Assembly: GCA_014529385.2 (NCBI GenBank)
Contig: CM043942.1
Coordinates: 111,882,141 to 111,942,140 of the forward strand
Length of the DNA: 60,000 nt
Direction: 5' to 3'
Source: Adiantum capillus-veneris
Lineage: Eukaryota > Streptophyta > Polypodiopsida > Polypodiales > Pteridaceae
Shown here: positions 35,716 to 45,305 of the stretch, piece after piece
How the letters are laid out: each line of letters starts with the position of its first letter
How positions within the stretch are numbered: the first letter of the stretch is position 1
Notes under the pieces: generated by a model
Databases searched by the model: none
What the model was told of the DNA's origin: nothing
The model's input: the letters and a program-made list of their open reading frames with translations, nothing else
Position numbers and translations under genes: made by a program

Positions 35716-35780
<65 letters not shown>
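35601..35780. repeat. CT/AT microsatellite spacer with a 20-bp filler copied from the transposase exon
   Basis: CT-rich sequence merges into (AT)n and meets the left end of element 2. Embedded at about 35690-35709 is TGCCATAACTCCTGGAGCTC, identical to sequence at about 34966-34985 in the neighbouring transposase exon. Confidence 0.8.
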
Positions 35781-35783
<3 letters not shown>

Positions 35784-35844
35784 TACAAGAGGTTGTGTGC
35801 TCTTGTGACGCTGTTAGCGACGGAAATACACTGAGTTTTTATAA

Positions 35845-36005
35845 CCCCCGGCGTCGCTACGAGAGCGTCGCTATAGGCGTCGCTATATGCGTCGCTATGA
35901 GCGTCGCTATATAGCGACGCCTATAGCGACGCTCTCACAGAAGACTATAGCGACGCATATAGCGACGCTACAGAGCCATAAATAGCGACGCTTATAGCGA
36001 CGCCC
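35845..36005. promoter_or_regulatory. Left subterminal repeat array of element 2
   Basis: Copies of GCGTCGCTAT / TATAGCGACGC in both orientations, equivalent to 25965-26150 but with a different number and order of units. Confidence 0.85.
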
Positions 36006-36021
36006 GAGAGAATATTTTTTT

Positions 36022-36050
36022 GGTGGCAGGGCATTGAATGCCCTGCCACC
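36022..36050. repeat. Perfect 14-bp-arm hairpin in element 2
   Basis: Same as 26165-26193: GGTGGCAGGGCATT, one G, and the exact inverse. Confidence 0.85.
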
Positions 36051-36368
36051 CATCAACCATATTGTACTTGATTCACTTTTTAAAAAAAGTGCAAAGGTAG
36101 ATAATAGACCCAAAATAGTCACCCACAAGACGCATTGTTTGCAAAATTGACAATTGTACACATCATAGGCAAACTGAATTGATTGGCAAATGTAATAATG
36201 ACAATTGTACAACATCATAGGCATAAAGAATTGATTGGCAAAAGGAACTGCGGGGACAAATGTAATAATATACATGGTTCAAAAAGACGTATAAAATCCG
36301 TCTCATGATACATAAGCTATGAGAAACCCTAAACTAATGCTATCTAGCTACGGCTAAACTGACGTCGT

Positions 36369-37682
36369 CTAATCAGACGTCTCATCGCGTCCAAGCGGCG
36401 TATCTGTCGGATTCTGCAAAAAAAGACAATAAGACAGTTTTCAGTAAATATAAACATATAACGACATTTATAAAACAATACAAAAAATAAAAAAGAGTAA
36501 ACCCTAATACTAACCATGCCGCCGCGAGAACTGAGAATGTCCATCAGGGCGTTTAAGCCCTTCCTGCCTGCGTACTCGCGCTCGTACGGTGTGGGATCAC
36601 GTCCTGTCATCGACCACTGTCAAAACATACGAAGATTTCATTATGTTAGAACTAAAAAACTCATAAACCCTAAACTATCGAACATGCATAAAGAGCAATG
36701 TGAAAAGACTTACAAAATCGGCCTCAAATGATGCCCATCCACCGCTCCCCAAGTGGTGCGAGCTCCCTGCCTCTACTCGCGCTCTGGCTGCATCCTTTTG
36801 TTGCTTCCACTTGTCGGGATTCTCGCGCGCTGCTTTCTTCGCATTCTTCCAATCTTCTTTGGCCAGCCAATCTGGCCTATTCCACCCATTCTTGATTGCT
36901 TTTTGCACTTCGGAACGCTTGTGTTTGCAGTATTCGCGCATTCGAATCTTCATCAGGTCTTCATTGAAGCGCTGATCCCGTGTTGGAACGGGAAACTCAT
37001 CATGAAGTATGCTGATGACTCTGTTTTTTAAATCACTTGGTACTTCACTCCATTTGTTTAGTATATAGTGTCTAAACAGCTGAGAGCAAAGACCACGCAT
37101 GCGCGAGATCACCTTCTTGCCGTCATCATCCATGATGATGCCGCCGCTGAAGTCGATGGAGTAAGACAAGCCCTCTGGCCGGTGACGCGTGAACCTGGGT
37201 GTCCCGGCAGGGGTCTCTAGCGGCGTGTCGATGGGGGTACGGACGTCAGGTGTCTCCACCGGCGTCTGGGCCCCGAAGCGAGGAGTGTCGAGTGGGGTGG
37301 CTCCTGGTGGAGTAGGTAGAGGTGTGTAGCTTCTAGGAACAGTCAGCCGTGCAAAACCTGGCGTAGATGGCGATGCCGTGGCTGGTGTGGGGACGGGCAA
37401 AGAAGGGGAGGGTAAAGAGCCTCGTCGAACACGAGGCGGTGTGGAGGCATCGGTGGCAGAATCCCCACAACAACCGCCACCGCCACCACTAGAGCGCCGG
37501 TGTCTAGACGAGTGTGACGCTCGTCTCGTCGACGCCGAAGCTTCAGAGCGCGCCGAATGCTCCGAAAGAGAGGGAGATGCGGATGGTGTAGGAACGCGCG
37601 ATGATGCGCCCGCGCGATGACGCTCCACGTACCACTGTCTCTGCTGCGGTGACAAAGAAGAAAGAAACTCCTCATCATCCAT
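36369..37682 (-). CDS. Transposase_24-like protein of element 2 (371 aa, three exons)
   Basis: Exons are 36714-37682, 36515-36616 and 36369-36413, with GT-AG introns of 97 and 101 bp. The start is MDDEEFLSSLSPQQRQWYVE at 37682, directly after a GCAG acceptor-like site, so a noncoding first exon is possible; the frame also runs open upstream to 37820. Residues about 25-200 are Ser/Thr/Pro-rich with many TP pairs and a short poly-Gly. Residues about 210-340 form the plant Transposase_24 (Ptta/En/Spm) domain with a GWNRPDWLAKEDW block, HHLGSGGWASFEADF and TGRDPTPYEREY. The gene lies 272 bp downstream of the TNP2-like stop, in the place of TNPA in En/Spm. It probably binds the subterminal repeats and assists excision; that role is inferred from the family. 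Confidence 0.85.
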
Positions 37683-37954
37683 ACCTGCATTAAACACACG
37701 AATATTTAAACTTAATATTGAATGAATAGAGTAGACAATGACGCAAAGACCATTAAATACAATGACGTAATGACGCATATAAATACAATGACGCAATGAA
37801 TCGAGTGGTAGAAGAGGCAAGTCGAAAACTCAGAATTTTCAATCAAAAGATGTGAGCGCGAGTAGAAAAGAGCGTTATACACCATGGAAGCTACTTAGAG
37901 AGCCAGAGCTTTTACAACACGGAGCAAAATTGTTCAAATACAATATTTGTGGCT

Positions 37955-40900
37955 TTAAGAGATCTCTCTCTCATCCTCGCATAACTCAGCATAACTTCCT
38001 ATATCTATATAGAGCTCTCCGTTTAAACACATATCCTCTGTTTCATTTTGTAGCTCCTCTGCATGCACCCCATATAGAGTAGTAGCATCTTGATGCTCGT
38101 CTGGCACCACCGCAGCGGCTTCTGATTGAGCATCTTCTCTGATCTCCTCCATTGATGTCGTTGTGATTGGCACATGGTAGCCTTCATACGTCCTTGCACT
38201 ACGAGGGGCTACCTCTATGACGTACCACCAGTTTGATGTAGACTTTGTAGGATGAAATACTACCTGCCAGAGCCACATAACTTACATGAGAGCTTTCAAG
38301 CACATAACTTGTAAAAGGGGGATGTTAACTATTTATATACTTACTTGTTCACAATGCTCGGGTAGTACGAAAGTGTCTCTTAGGTCAGTCCATTTCTTAG
38401 TAGAATCCACCTCAAGAAAACCAAACTCTCCTCTACGCACAGTAGCGTTGCGACCCTCCATGATTATCTTGAACCATTGCACGTCGAACAAGTCGACAAA
38501 AAATCCTCTGTAATCGATCCTCAAAATCTCTTGCAGCGTGCCGAAGTAAGTGAGTTCCGCCACCACAGGATCTGCATCAGAGGAACGTCGTCGACTAGAC
38601 TGTTCAAATTTTGCCATGATTCCACAATCTTGAGTAAAACGCTTTTTGTCGATTCGTTCCACCCTAAAATGTCGACCTTTACACCATGCTGCTGTGTATG
38701 ACTTATACTACAACGAACAAAGATTATGAGTGGCCGTTCAAACGTTTATAAATAAAGTCACTTGCTAGTCGTACATTGCAAACTTACCTTGGTCGCGCAA
38801 CCCCGAGAGTACTCCCACTCTTCTTCAGTCACTTCGTCACCGCATTGTTGTGCGCTTTTCAATTGGTTGTGCAACCATCTTAAGCTCATGAAGGTTGGTA
38901 GGCTCTCCAGAACCGCTGGATAGTGCATCGGTGGTCGTCTTCCCCGTCTCCACTCGATTCGTGCCCTTTGTCGCTCTTGCTTTGCATCCTCATATTGTGA
39001 AATCCACTTTTGCATCACTGGATTGTGAAGCATGCAAAATCGGTTGATTTTAGCCTCTAGATCTTCCGTCATCTTCTTCTCAACACCGAGATTGCACATG
39101 ACAATCCCAGATATGCGTTCATCATCTATGGTTCGCCATAGCGTGTCCCGGGATTTATCAAATCCGTCTAGCCACTCTCCAATGTACACTAGGGACTCTG
39201 ATACCAACCAACCTTCTGCCATGCTACCCTCCGGACGTGCCTTTTGACGCACATATCCCTTAAGCGTTTTCATGAAACGCTCTAAGAAGAACATCCATCT
39301 GGAATGAACTGTGCCAGCTATTTCCACCTCATCAACTATGTGAACAAGAAGATGCACCTGAATGGTTAGCATTGTAGTAGGAAAATGTTTCTCAAACATG
39401 CACACAAGCTCCGCAGCATTTAGTTTGGCGAATGGTATGGAGTCTACGTCGATCTCCTTTTGTGAGATCCATTGCACCAGCTTTGCAAGTTTGTAGATTG
39501 TGTTACGGATGTCGAGAGACAAACATCCCTCAATGGCAACCGGTAAAATAAACTGTAAAGTATGTGCAGCAATGATATTAAAGTCCACATTTTATGCAAT
39601 GATATTAAAGTCCACTATGAACGTACCTGACACATTTTATGCCAATCGTGTGACTTCAAACCGGTAAGCTTTCCTTCTTTAGTAAAACACGTTCGGAGCG
39701 AGTGCATTACGCCAGTGGGGGTCCGCAAAGATCGAATGGCCTCTTTTACTTTGCGTTCTTGGGCTCCTGTGAAAATCCATGGTGCTTTAGGAAGTTTTAT
39801 CGATCCATCAGACGCTGTTTGCGGCCAATATTGCTCCATACGATCCACATTTCTAAGGTCAACTCTGGCTCCCAAAGTATCTTTCTTGCCGGTCAAATGG
39901 TCCCATAGTAGATTACCCACATTCTTGAATATGTGCATTGGATCGAGCAAGTGATTGATCACGAGTCGGGGCCAGTATGGTAACTCGTACCATAGAGATA
40001 GTCTCTTCATCCCTGGAGGCAATCCGTCATCGTACATCTCCTTCTGCTCTAACCATGCTTGTGCAGACATCCTTGGTGGCTCTCTTCCCAAAAAGCCGTC
40101 GCGTAACACATGATTCTCTGGAAGATACGCTTGATGACCTTCGTAGATTTGATTCTTCAGTGAGGGTGCCCTACGTGCATTCAGTCTAGGTCCACATGTG
40201 ACACATGCTCTGTATCCGCTTGTTTGAAGCCCTGCATGTATACACATGATAATAGATCAACTATGGGAAAAAACAAGATTTACAGTGTGTGAGTGAGGAG
40301 TGTCAATAGATCACCTGAGCATTCTGTTAGCCCGGGATAGTCATGCATGGTCCACATTAGAATACCTCTGATCAAAGCATTCCGTCGTTCTGTGTGTCGG
40401 CTCATATCCACCACCTCTATGCCAATCCACAATTGTTGTAGCTCTTCCAATAGTGGACGAAGATACACATCCATATTCCCCACTTTATATCGCCCTAGCA
40501 CAATCAAGCTTAGCCATAGGTGCCCCTTCTTCGTAGTCAACCACGGGGGAATGTTGTAGTTGACGATGACAACGGGCCATACACTGTAAGATGTTGATCT
40601 TTGACCAAATGGATTTACGCCATCCATAGCCAGGCCTAAGCGCAAATTTCGAGCTTTCCTGGCAAAATCCGACCATGTTCCATCTATATGTTTCCAGGCT
40701 GCGCAATCTGCAGGAATCCGTAGCACACCATCCGAAGATTTATTCTCCTCATGCCATGATGCTAGGGCGGCCATGGACTTACATTCGAAGAAATGCTTGA
40801 TGCGAGGAAGCAAAGGAAAATGTCGCAAAACCTTTTGTGGAATTTTTGTCCCGTGGAGATCTACTCGATATCTTTCGGAATCACATTTCGGACACTTCTC

Positions 40901-41683
40901 CATGTCTGTGTATTCCCCTCTGAAAAGAATGCAGTCATTAGGACAAGCGTGGATAGAATTGTAATCCATCCCCAAGTTTCGCAAAATCTTTCTTGCTTCA
41001 TCTCGGGAATCTGGCATCACATTGTCAGCTGGTAGTATGTGCTCTTTCAGCAATCTACACAACATAAAAATATGATACAGTCGTGTAAAAATCTATCAGA
41101 TCATTATACATTTAGAGTTCTATTAAAGTAAACTAATTGTAATAGATCACCTGAAAAGCGCTGTGACGCTAGTGTCACTCCATCCAAACTTTGCCTGCAT
41201 GTTGAGAAGAACCAGGAGTGCTTTCAATCTAGACATACGTGCTCCATTATACAATGACGTATCGGCTTCACTTTTCATATCATCATAGATAAGCCTTTCT
41301 GAATCCATGATCGTCTCGATCATTTCATCAATCTCGGGCTCAAACATTGCCTCGTTGGGAATGTGCTCTGCATGATCATCCCCCGAGCTGTCAGAGGCTA
41401 CATCTTGTGGCCTCACATATGCTGATTGACCAAAGCGCCTGCGAACACGTCTATTGGGTTGCAAGATTGCTGCTTGTTGGCCAGCGTCAGAGTCCGACGA
41501 GTTATAATTGGCAACAACTCGATCTATAATAGATGGATCGAACTCGCCAAATTCGCGAACGTGCTGCAAAGAAACACGTCTTGTCCGTCGCACAGCATGC
41601 TTGCATTGATTACAAGGACATAAGACCCTCGTTGAGAGATAGGTGTTTCGGTTGGACGGTCCCACATCCTCGTCGCTACTCAT
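37955..41683 (-). CDS. TNP2-like CACTA transposase of element 2 (1104 aa, six exons, open)
   Basis: Exons are 41151-41683, 40315-41054, 39627-40231, 38788-39552, 38345-38707 and 37955-38263. The introns are 74-96 bp, all GT-AG, and the phases join without a stop. The N-terminus has a Transpos_assoc-type cysteine cluster (VLCPCNQCKHAV, Cys22/24/27). The Transposase_21 region has CPNDC (about 215-219), CPKC (232-235), LAMDGVNPF (Asp322), MWTMHDYPG (about 412-419), GYRACVTCG (434-437) and HLLDPMHIFKNVG (Asp521). DUF4218 covers roughly 600-740 (LKSHDWHK, SRWMFFLERFMKTLKGYVRQ). DUF4216 covers roughly 915-1020 (DVQWFKIIMEGRN, DTFVLPEHCEQ), followed by an acidic tail. It should cut and join the CACTA ends. 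Intron 3 has a 20-bp repeat with 27-bp period (39569-39615). Activity is not shown by sequence alone. Confidence 0.92.
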
Positions 41684-41745
41684 AATGAGGATAAAAAACT
41701 TATAACCTGGACAACAAATTTAATATTCTATTGGCATTCTTCGTC

Positions 41746-41748
<3 letters not shown>

Positions 41749-41835
<87 letters not shown>
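41749..41835. repeat. (CT)n tract upstream of the element 2 transposase start
   Basis: 87 bp of CT, ending 66 bp upstream of the start codon at 41683; on the sense strand it is a (GA)n tract and probably lies in the 5' untranslated region or promoter. Confidence 0.97.
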
Positions 41836-41837
<2 letters not shown>

Positions 41838-42172
41838 CTCACATTCTCTAGTCATGTCCAATCCCCGCACACCTCGGTCTAGAGGTGCACGGAGATCAGA
41901 ACCACCGGGTTATAATCTCGTCTTTATTGGTCAATACCTATATTTGTGGGTACAAGAAATCTACACACCCACGTCTACATGATACTGCATGTAGTGGACA
42001 AAATCCCTTTGCCTCTTCTCTAGCTGTAGCACTTCACTTCATCTTAACATCTTTTCACAGTAGATCTTTTCACTGTTCGTCTAACTCTAAACCCTAAACC
42101 GTAAGTAATTCTTGCGTGGACTCGATCTAACGTAAATAAGCGTAAATCTAAATAAACGTAAATCTAAATAAA

Positions 42173-42523
42173 CGTAAATCTAACTAAAAATAAAGCTAAA
42201 TCTAATTTAACGTAAGTCTAATGACTAGAGGTTGTCTAGATGGTCATTGTGTCGGGGATGTAGTGACTCTTGCCGCCCTGAAGATCCACCTTCTTCCCTA
42301 TCTTCTGAAGACATTTCACCAGTACTTTTGGATCGACGGAGCCCACCATGAGTGAAGGCAGCAATACCCTATATTCCATTGAGGGCTTTCTTCACCCGCT
42401 TCATGCAGGCATCGCAGTCTATGGAGACCTAAATCTAATCTAATATAACGTAAATCTAAATCTAGCTTAAATAAACGTAAATCTAGTTAAAAATAAACCT
42501 AAATCTAATTTAATGTAAGTCTA
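42173..42523. repeat. 48-bp direct repeats flanking the captured gene fragment
   Basis: 42173-42220 and 42476-42523 are near-identical, both built from CGTAAATCTAA, a TAAAAATAAA-type stretch and CTAAATCTAATTTAA. They bracket the HMA-like fragment. Element 1 has only the right-hand copy. Confidence 0.85.
42231..42428 (-). pseudogene. Captured fragment of a heavy-metal-associated (HMA) domain gene
   Basis: On the minus strand the fragment reads VSIDCDACMKRVKKALNGI, stop, GI in one frame. After a +1 shift it reads GSVDPKVLVKCLQKIGKKVD, then LQGGKSHYIPDTMTI and a TAG. This is the beta-alpha-beta order of the HMA domain of plant HIPP-type metallochaperones: the metal-binding CDAC (CxxC) near the start and the V.G.VDP..LVK.L.K.GKK block at the end. 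The middle beta strand is mostly deleted, and the TAG plus shift make it non-coding. It lies in the 5' noncoding region of element 2, on the same strand as the transposase, and is absent from element 1. It is most simply a piece of host gene copied into the transposon. The parent gene is not in this window. Confidence 0.8.
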
Positions 42524-42618
42524 CATATAACCTAATCTTTAACGTCTTTTAAGATAGTTTCCTACGACGTTATAACTCTCTTCTTCTTGTGTGTGTGCGC
42601 GTGTGTGAATGTGTGTGC

Positions 42619-42779
42619 CAATAAAAAGAGATAAATGGTATAACCTTTCTATCACCCATGCCAAGTATGATAGATTGATTATGCCATTTCCCTCTTGAAT
42701 AATAGGTCTTCAGTTCAACTCCTCGTCGGCTAGATCTTTAGGTCTTTTAATTTTAATTAGTTTCCTACGACGTTAAATT
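42619..42779 (+). repeat. tRNA-derived SINE-like sequence in element 2
   Basis: Same sequence as 32276-32436, in the same position relative to the element end, so it was present before elements 1 and 2 diverged. The B box GTTCAACTC is kept. A tail fragment precedes it at about 42558-42580. Confidence 0.55.
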
Positions 42780-43061
42780 AGTTTCTCTCTCTTTCTCTCT
42801 CAATGTGTGTGCGTTTTTTTGGATCGTATGCATGTTTTCTCTCTCTTTTCCTCTCTCAATGTGTGCGTTTTTTGTTTATGCATGTTCTCTCTCTCTTTTC
42901 CTCTCTCAATGCGTGCGTTTTTTGTTTATGCATGCTCTCTCTCTCTTTTTCTCTCTCAATGTGTGTGTGCATTCTTTGTTTATGTATGTGTGTGTGCGTT
43001 TTTGTTTTTGTTTGTACTCTCTCTCTCTCTCTCTCTCTCAAAAACACTATGTGTGTGTGTA

Positions 43062-43096
<35 letters not shown>

Positions 43097-43158
43097 AAGA
43101 GGGGAAGGGAACATGAGAATGAGGAGAGGGAAGGAGCATACCTGGCTCTTCTTCCTCT

Positions 43159-43162
<4 letters not shown>

Positions 43163-43206
<44 letters not shown>

Positions 43207-43211
43207 AGAAG

Positions 43212-43251
<40 letters not shown>
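43163..43251. repeat. Compound (GT)n and (GA)n microsatellite in element 2
   Basis: A GT tract of about 40 bp, a short GGAGAAGAAAAA bridge and a GA tract. The element 1 counterpart is at about 32818-32895 with different lengths. Confidence 0.95.
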
Positions 43252-43253
<2 letters not shown>

Positions 43254-43288
43254 GGAGAGCGTTACCTGCTCCTTGCTTGAGGGCGCCG

Positions 43289-43485
43289 AAAAACTCAGAT
43301 CTGAGATCTGAGTTTTTGGGCGCGCTCGGTTATTTTTTTTACCCCAGCTGGCGTCGCTATGCGCGTTGCTATGAGCGTCGCAAATTTACAAATAAATTTG
43401 CGACGCTCATAGCAACGCTTATAGCGACGCTCATAGCGACGCCGGGAAATTGTTTTTTGAGCGTCGCTGTGTGAGCGTCGCTAAT
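43289..43485. repeat. 5' subterminal hairpins and repeats of element 2
   Basis: 43289-43317 is the perfect AAAAACTCAGATCT hairpin seen in element 1. 43350-43485 has GCGTCGCTAT-type repeats in both orientations, with extra units compared with element 1. Confidence 0.85.
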
Positions 43486-43502
43486 ATGAAGAGCCTCTTG
43501 TA

Positions 43503-43505
<3 letters not shown>

Positions 43506-43586
<81 letters not shown>

Positions 43587-43598
43587 ATATATAACTCT
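43506..43598. repeat. (AT)n microsatellite at the right flank of element 2
   Basis: Long TA tract immediately outside the element end, mirrored by the shorter AT tract on the left flank (35752-35776); the two were one tract before insertion. Confidence 0.95.
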
Positions 43599-44121
43599 CT
43601 TTCTCTATCTCTCTATTTCCTATCTCTCTCTCTCTCTCTTTCTCTGTCTCTCTCTCTACTTACCTTTCTCTCTCTCTCTCGCTCTCTACTTCCCTATCTC
43701 TCTAATGATAGAACGAGCGACTGATCTAGGGAGATCTACTAGACGCCCACGACTACGGAGGACTACACAACATCCACAGAGGCTGCATCAGAGGATCTAG
43801 CTAGGTCACTTTGGCTCGACATGCACAACGCCCGGTCAGAGTACTGACCATGGAGGAGATCTACCTAGTCCACACCCAACAGTTTAGGATTCCATAATAC
43901 TTTATTTTGTCATCTTCTTACTCTGACTTTGTATCAGATCCATCACATTGTAACTTTCTTGTCTCATGTCTCATAGGTCACTTTGGCCTTTCGAAGACGT
44001 TAATATAACATTTCATTTCATTTCTCTCTTTAATTTTTTTTCTTTAATTTTAATTTCCTAAGCATACATTAATTCTCTCTCTCTCTCTCTCTTTCCTACA
44101 CACACACACACACACATTTCG

Positions 44122-44182
<61 letters not shown>

Positions 44183-44233
44183 CCCCCTACACACACACAC
44201 CTCTCTCTCTCTCTTTCCTACACACACACACAC

Positions 44234-44277
<44 letters not shown>

Positions 44278-44355
44278 TTCCTACACACACACACACACAC
44301 ACACATACACACACCTCTCTCTCTCTCTCTCTCTTTCCTCTACACACACACACAC

Positions 44356-44393
<38 letters not shown>

Positions 44394-44439
44394 TACACAC
44401 ACACACCGTTCTCTCTCTCTCTCTTTCCTACACACACAC

Positions 44440-44475
<36 letters not shown>

Positions 44476-44639
44476 CACACACACACACACACACGATGTA
44501 GAGGTAGAGGTAGAGAGAGAGAGAGAGGGGGGGTTGAGGAGGGTGGAGATGGACATAATACCTGCACAGCAGGTTTCATCCAAGACCTGAGCAGGCGAAA
44601 ATGGCCCCTACGCGCGGGTTTCGCTTTTTCCCCCCAATT
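43599..44639. other. 5' noncoding part of the outer CACTA, with CT/CA microsatellites
   Basis: 43735-44030 is non-repetitive with no recognised coding domain. 44075-44490 alternates (CT)n blocks with ACACACAC blocks about every 60-70 bp, a higher-order compound microsatellite. ORFs across it are artefacts. The lost first exon of the outer transposase is not found here. Confidence 0.7.
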
Positions 44640-44800
44640 TTTTTGCGTCGCTATACGCGTCGATATACGCGTGGCAAATAAAAGCCTTTCCACGCATATA
44701 TCGACGCACACTGAGACGTGTATAGCGACGCCCGCTAATGTCGTCGATATACGCGTGGAAAAGCATGGCCGTCGATATATACGCGTCGATATCTTCATTT
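44640..44800. promoter_or_regulatory. Right subterminal repeat array of the outer CACTA
   Basis: GCGTCGCTATACGCGTCGATAT-like units (at most 12-20 bp each) in both orientations, matching the left array at 23340-23510. Confidence 0.75.
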
Positions 44801-45133
44801 AGTGTTGTAGTGAATGAAAATTTTTCATCAACAACACATAGCCTTGCTATAGGTTCTTTCCAATCAACGAGCAAAGAAAACCGAGCAAAGCCAATTTTCA
44901 AGCAAATATGAGCAACACCCTTGACAAATTGATGCAAGCACGAGGAAAACAATCATATCATTCTACACCTCATCGCAAAACATTCATACATCTAAAATTG
45001 CTACAAAGTAGTGGAGGCTTCAAAATCTCATACCTCCTTACATGTCGAGGCCCTAACAAAATCCCCAAGGCACATATGTAGCATGTTTGTTGTCCCGTCT
45101 TTGAAAATCCTGACAAGTGCAAAGAGGGAATTC

Positions 45134-45305
45134 GGTAAGGGCAACAACATAAGTAATCCCTTTCTTCAATGATCCAGTTGTACTGACATGGAAGACATGT
45201 GATGCATTGGGGTGACATAGGTAATTTGGCAAGGGTGACAACATAAGTAGCCCCTTTGTCCAATGATCTAGTCGTACTGACATGGAACACATGGGATGCA
45301 TTGGG
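45134..45305. repeat. Tandem duplication, period about 94 bp
   Basis: Two units beginning GGTAAGGGCAACAACATAAG and GGCAAGGGTGACAACATAAG, both ending with CATGGAACACATG-type sequence and GATGCATTGGGG. Confidence 0.85.

Larger units (their letters stand above)
35781..43505 (-). mobile_element. Inner CACTA element 2 (7725 bp), candidate autonomous copy
   Basis: The ends are CACTACAAGAGG and CCTCTTGTAGTG. The insertion lies in an AT/CT microsatellite. The flanking triplets are ACA (35778-35780) and ATA (43506-43508), so the 3-bp duplication is imperfect, probably through change in the microsatellite. Both genes are open with canonical splice sites. It is 497 bp longer than element 1, mainly because of a 451-bp segment (42006-42456) that includes an HMA-gene fragment. 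Confidence 0.95.
23327..44812 (-). mobile_element. Outer CACTA transposon, 21.5 kb including two nested elements
   Basis: The left end is CACTACAACA and the right end TGTTGTAGTG, and the 3-bp target site AAT is duplicated at 23324-23326 and 44813-44815. CACTA elements make 3-bp duplications. Subterminal GCGTCGCTAT-type repeats occur at both ends. Without the two nested elements its own sequence is about 6.5 kb. Its genes (TNP2-like, then Transposase_24-like) run on the minus strand. The insertion site is confirmed by the uninterrupted related sequence at 6601-6645. Confidence 0.93.

Noticed and set aside
42080-42110. Telomere-like CTAAACCCTAAACC
   Set aside because: Only about two units; a telo-box-like motif at most, not a telomeric array.
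42231-42428. HMA domain as a functional gene of the transposon
   Set aside because: An in-frame TAG, a frameshift and loss of the middle of the domain rule out an intact protein.
43735-44030. Possible second captured gene fragment in the outer element
   Set aside because: No frame gave a recognisable domain; left as unassigned noncoding DNA.
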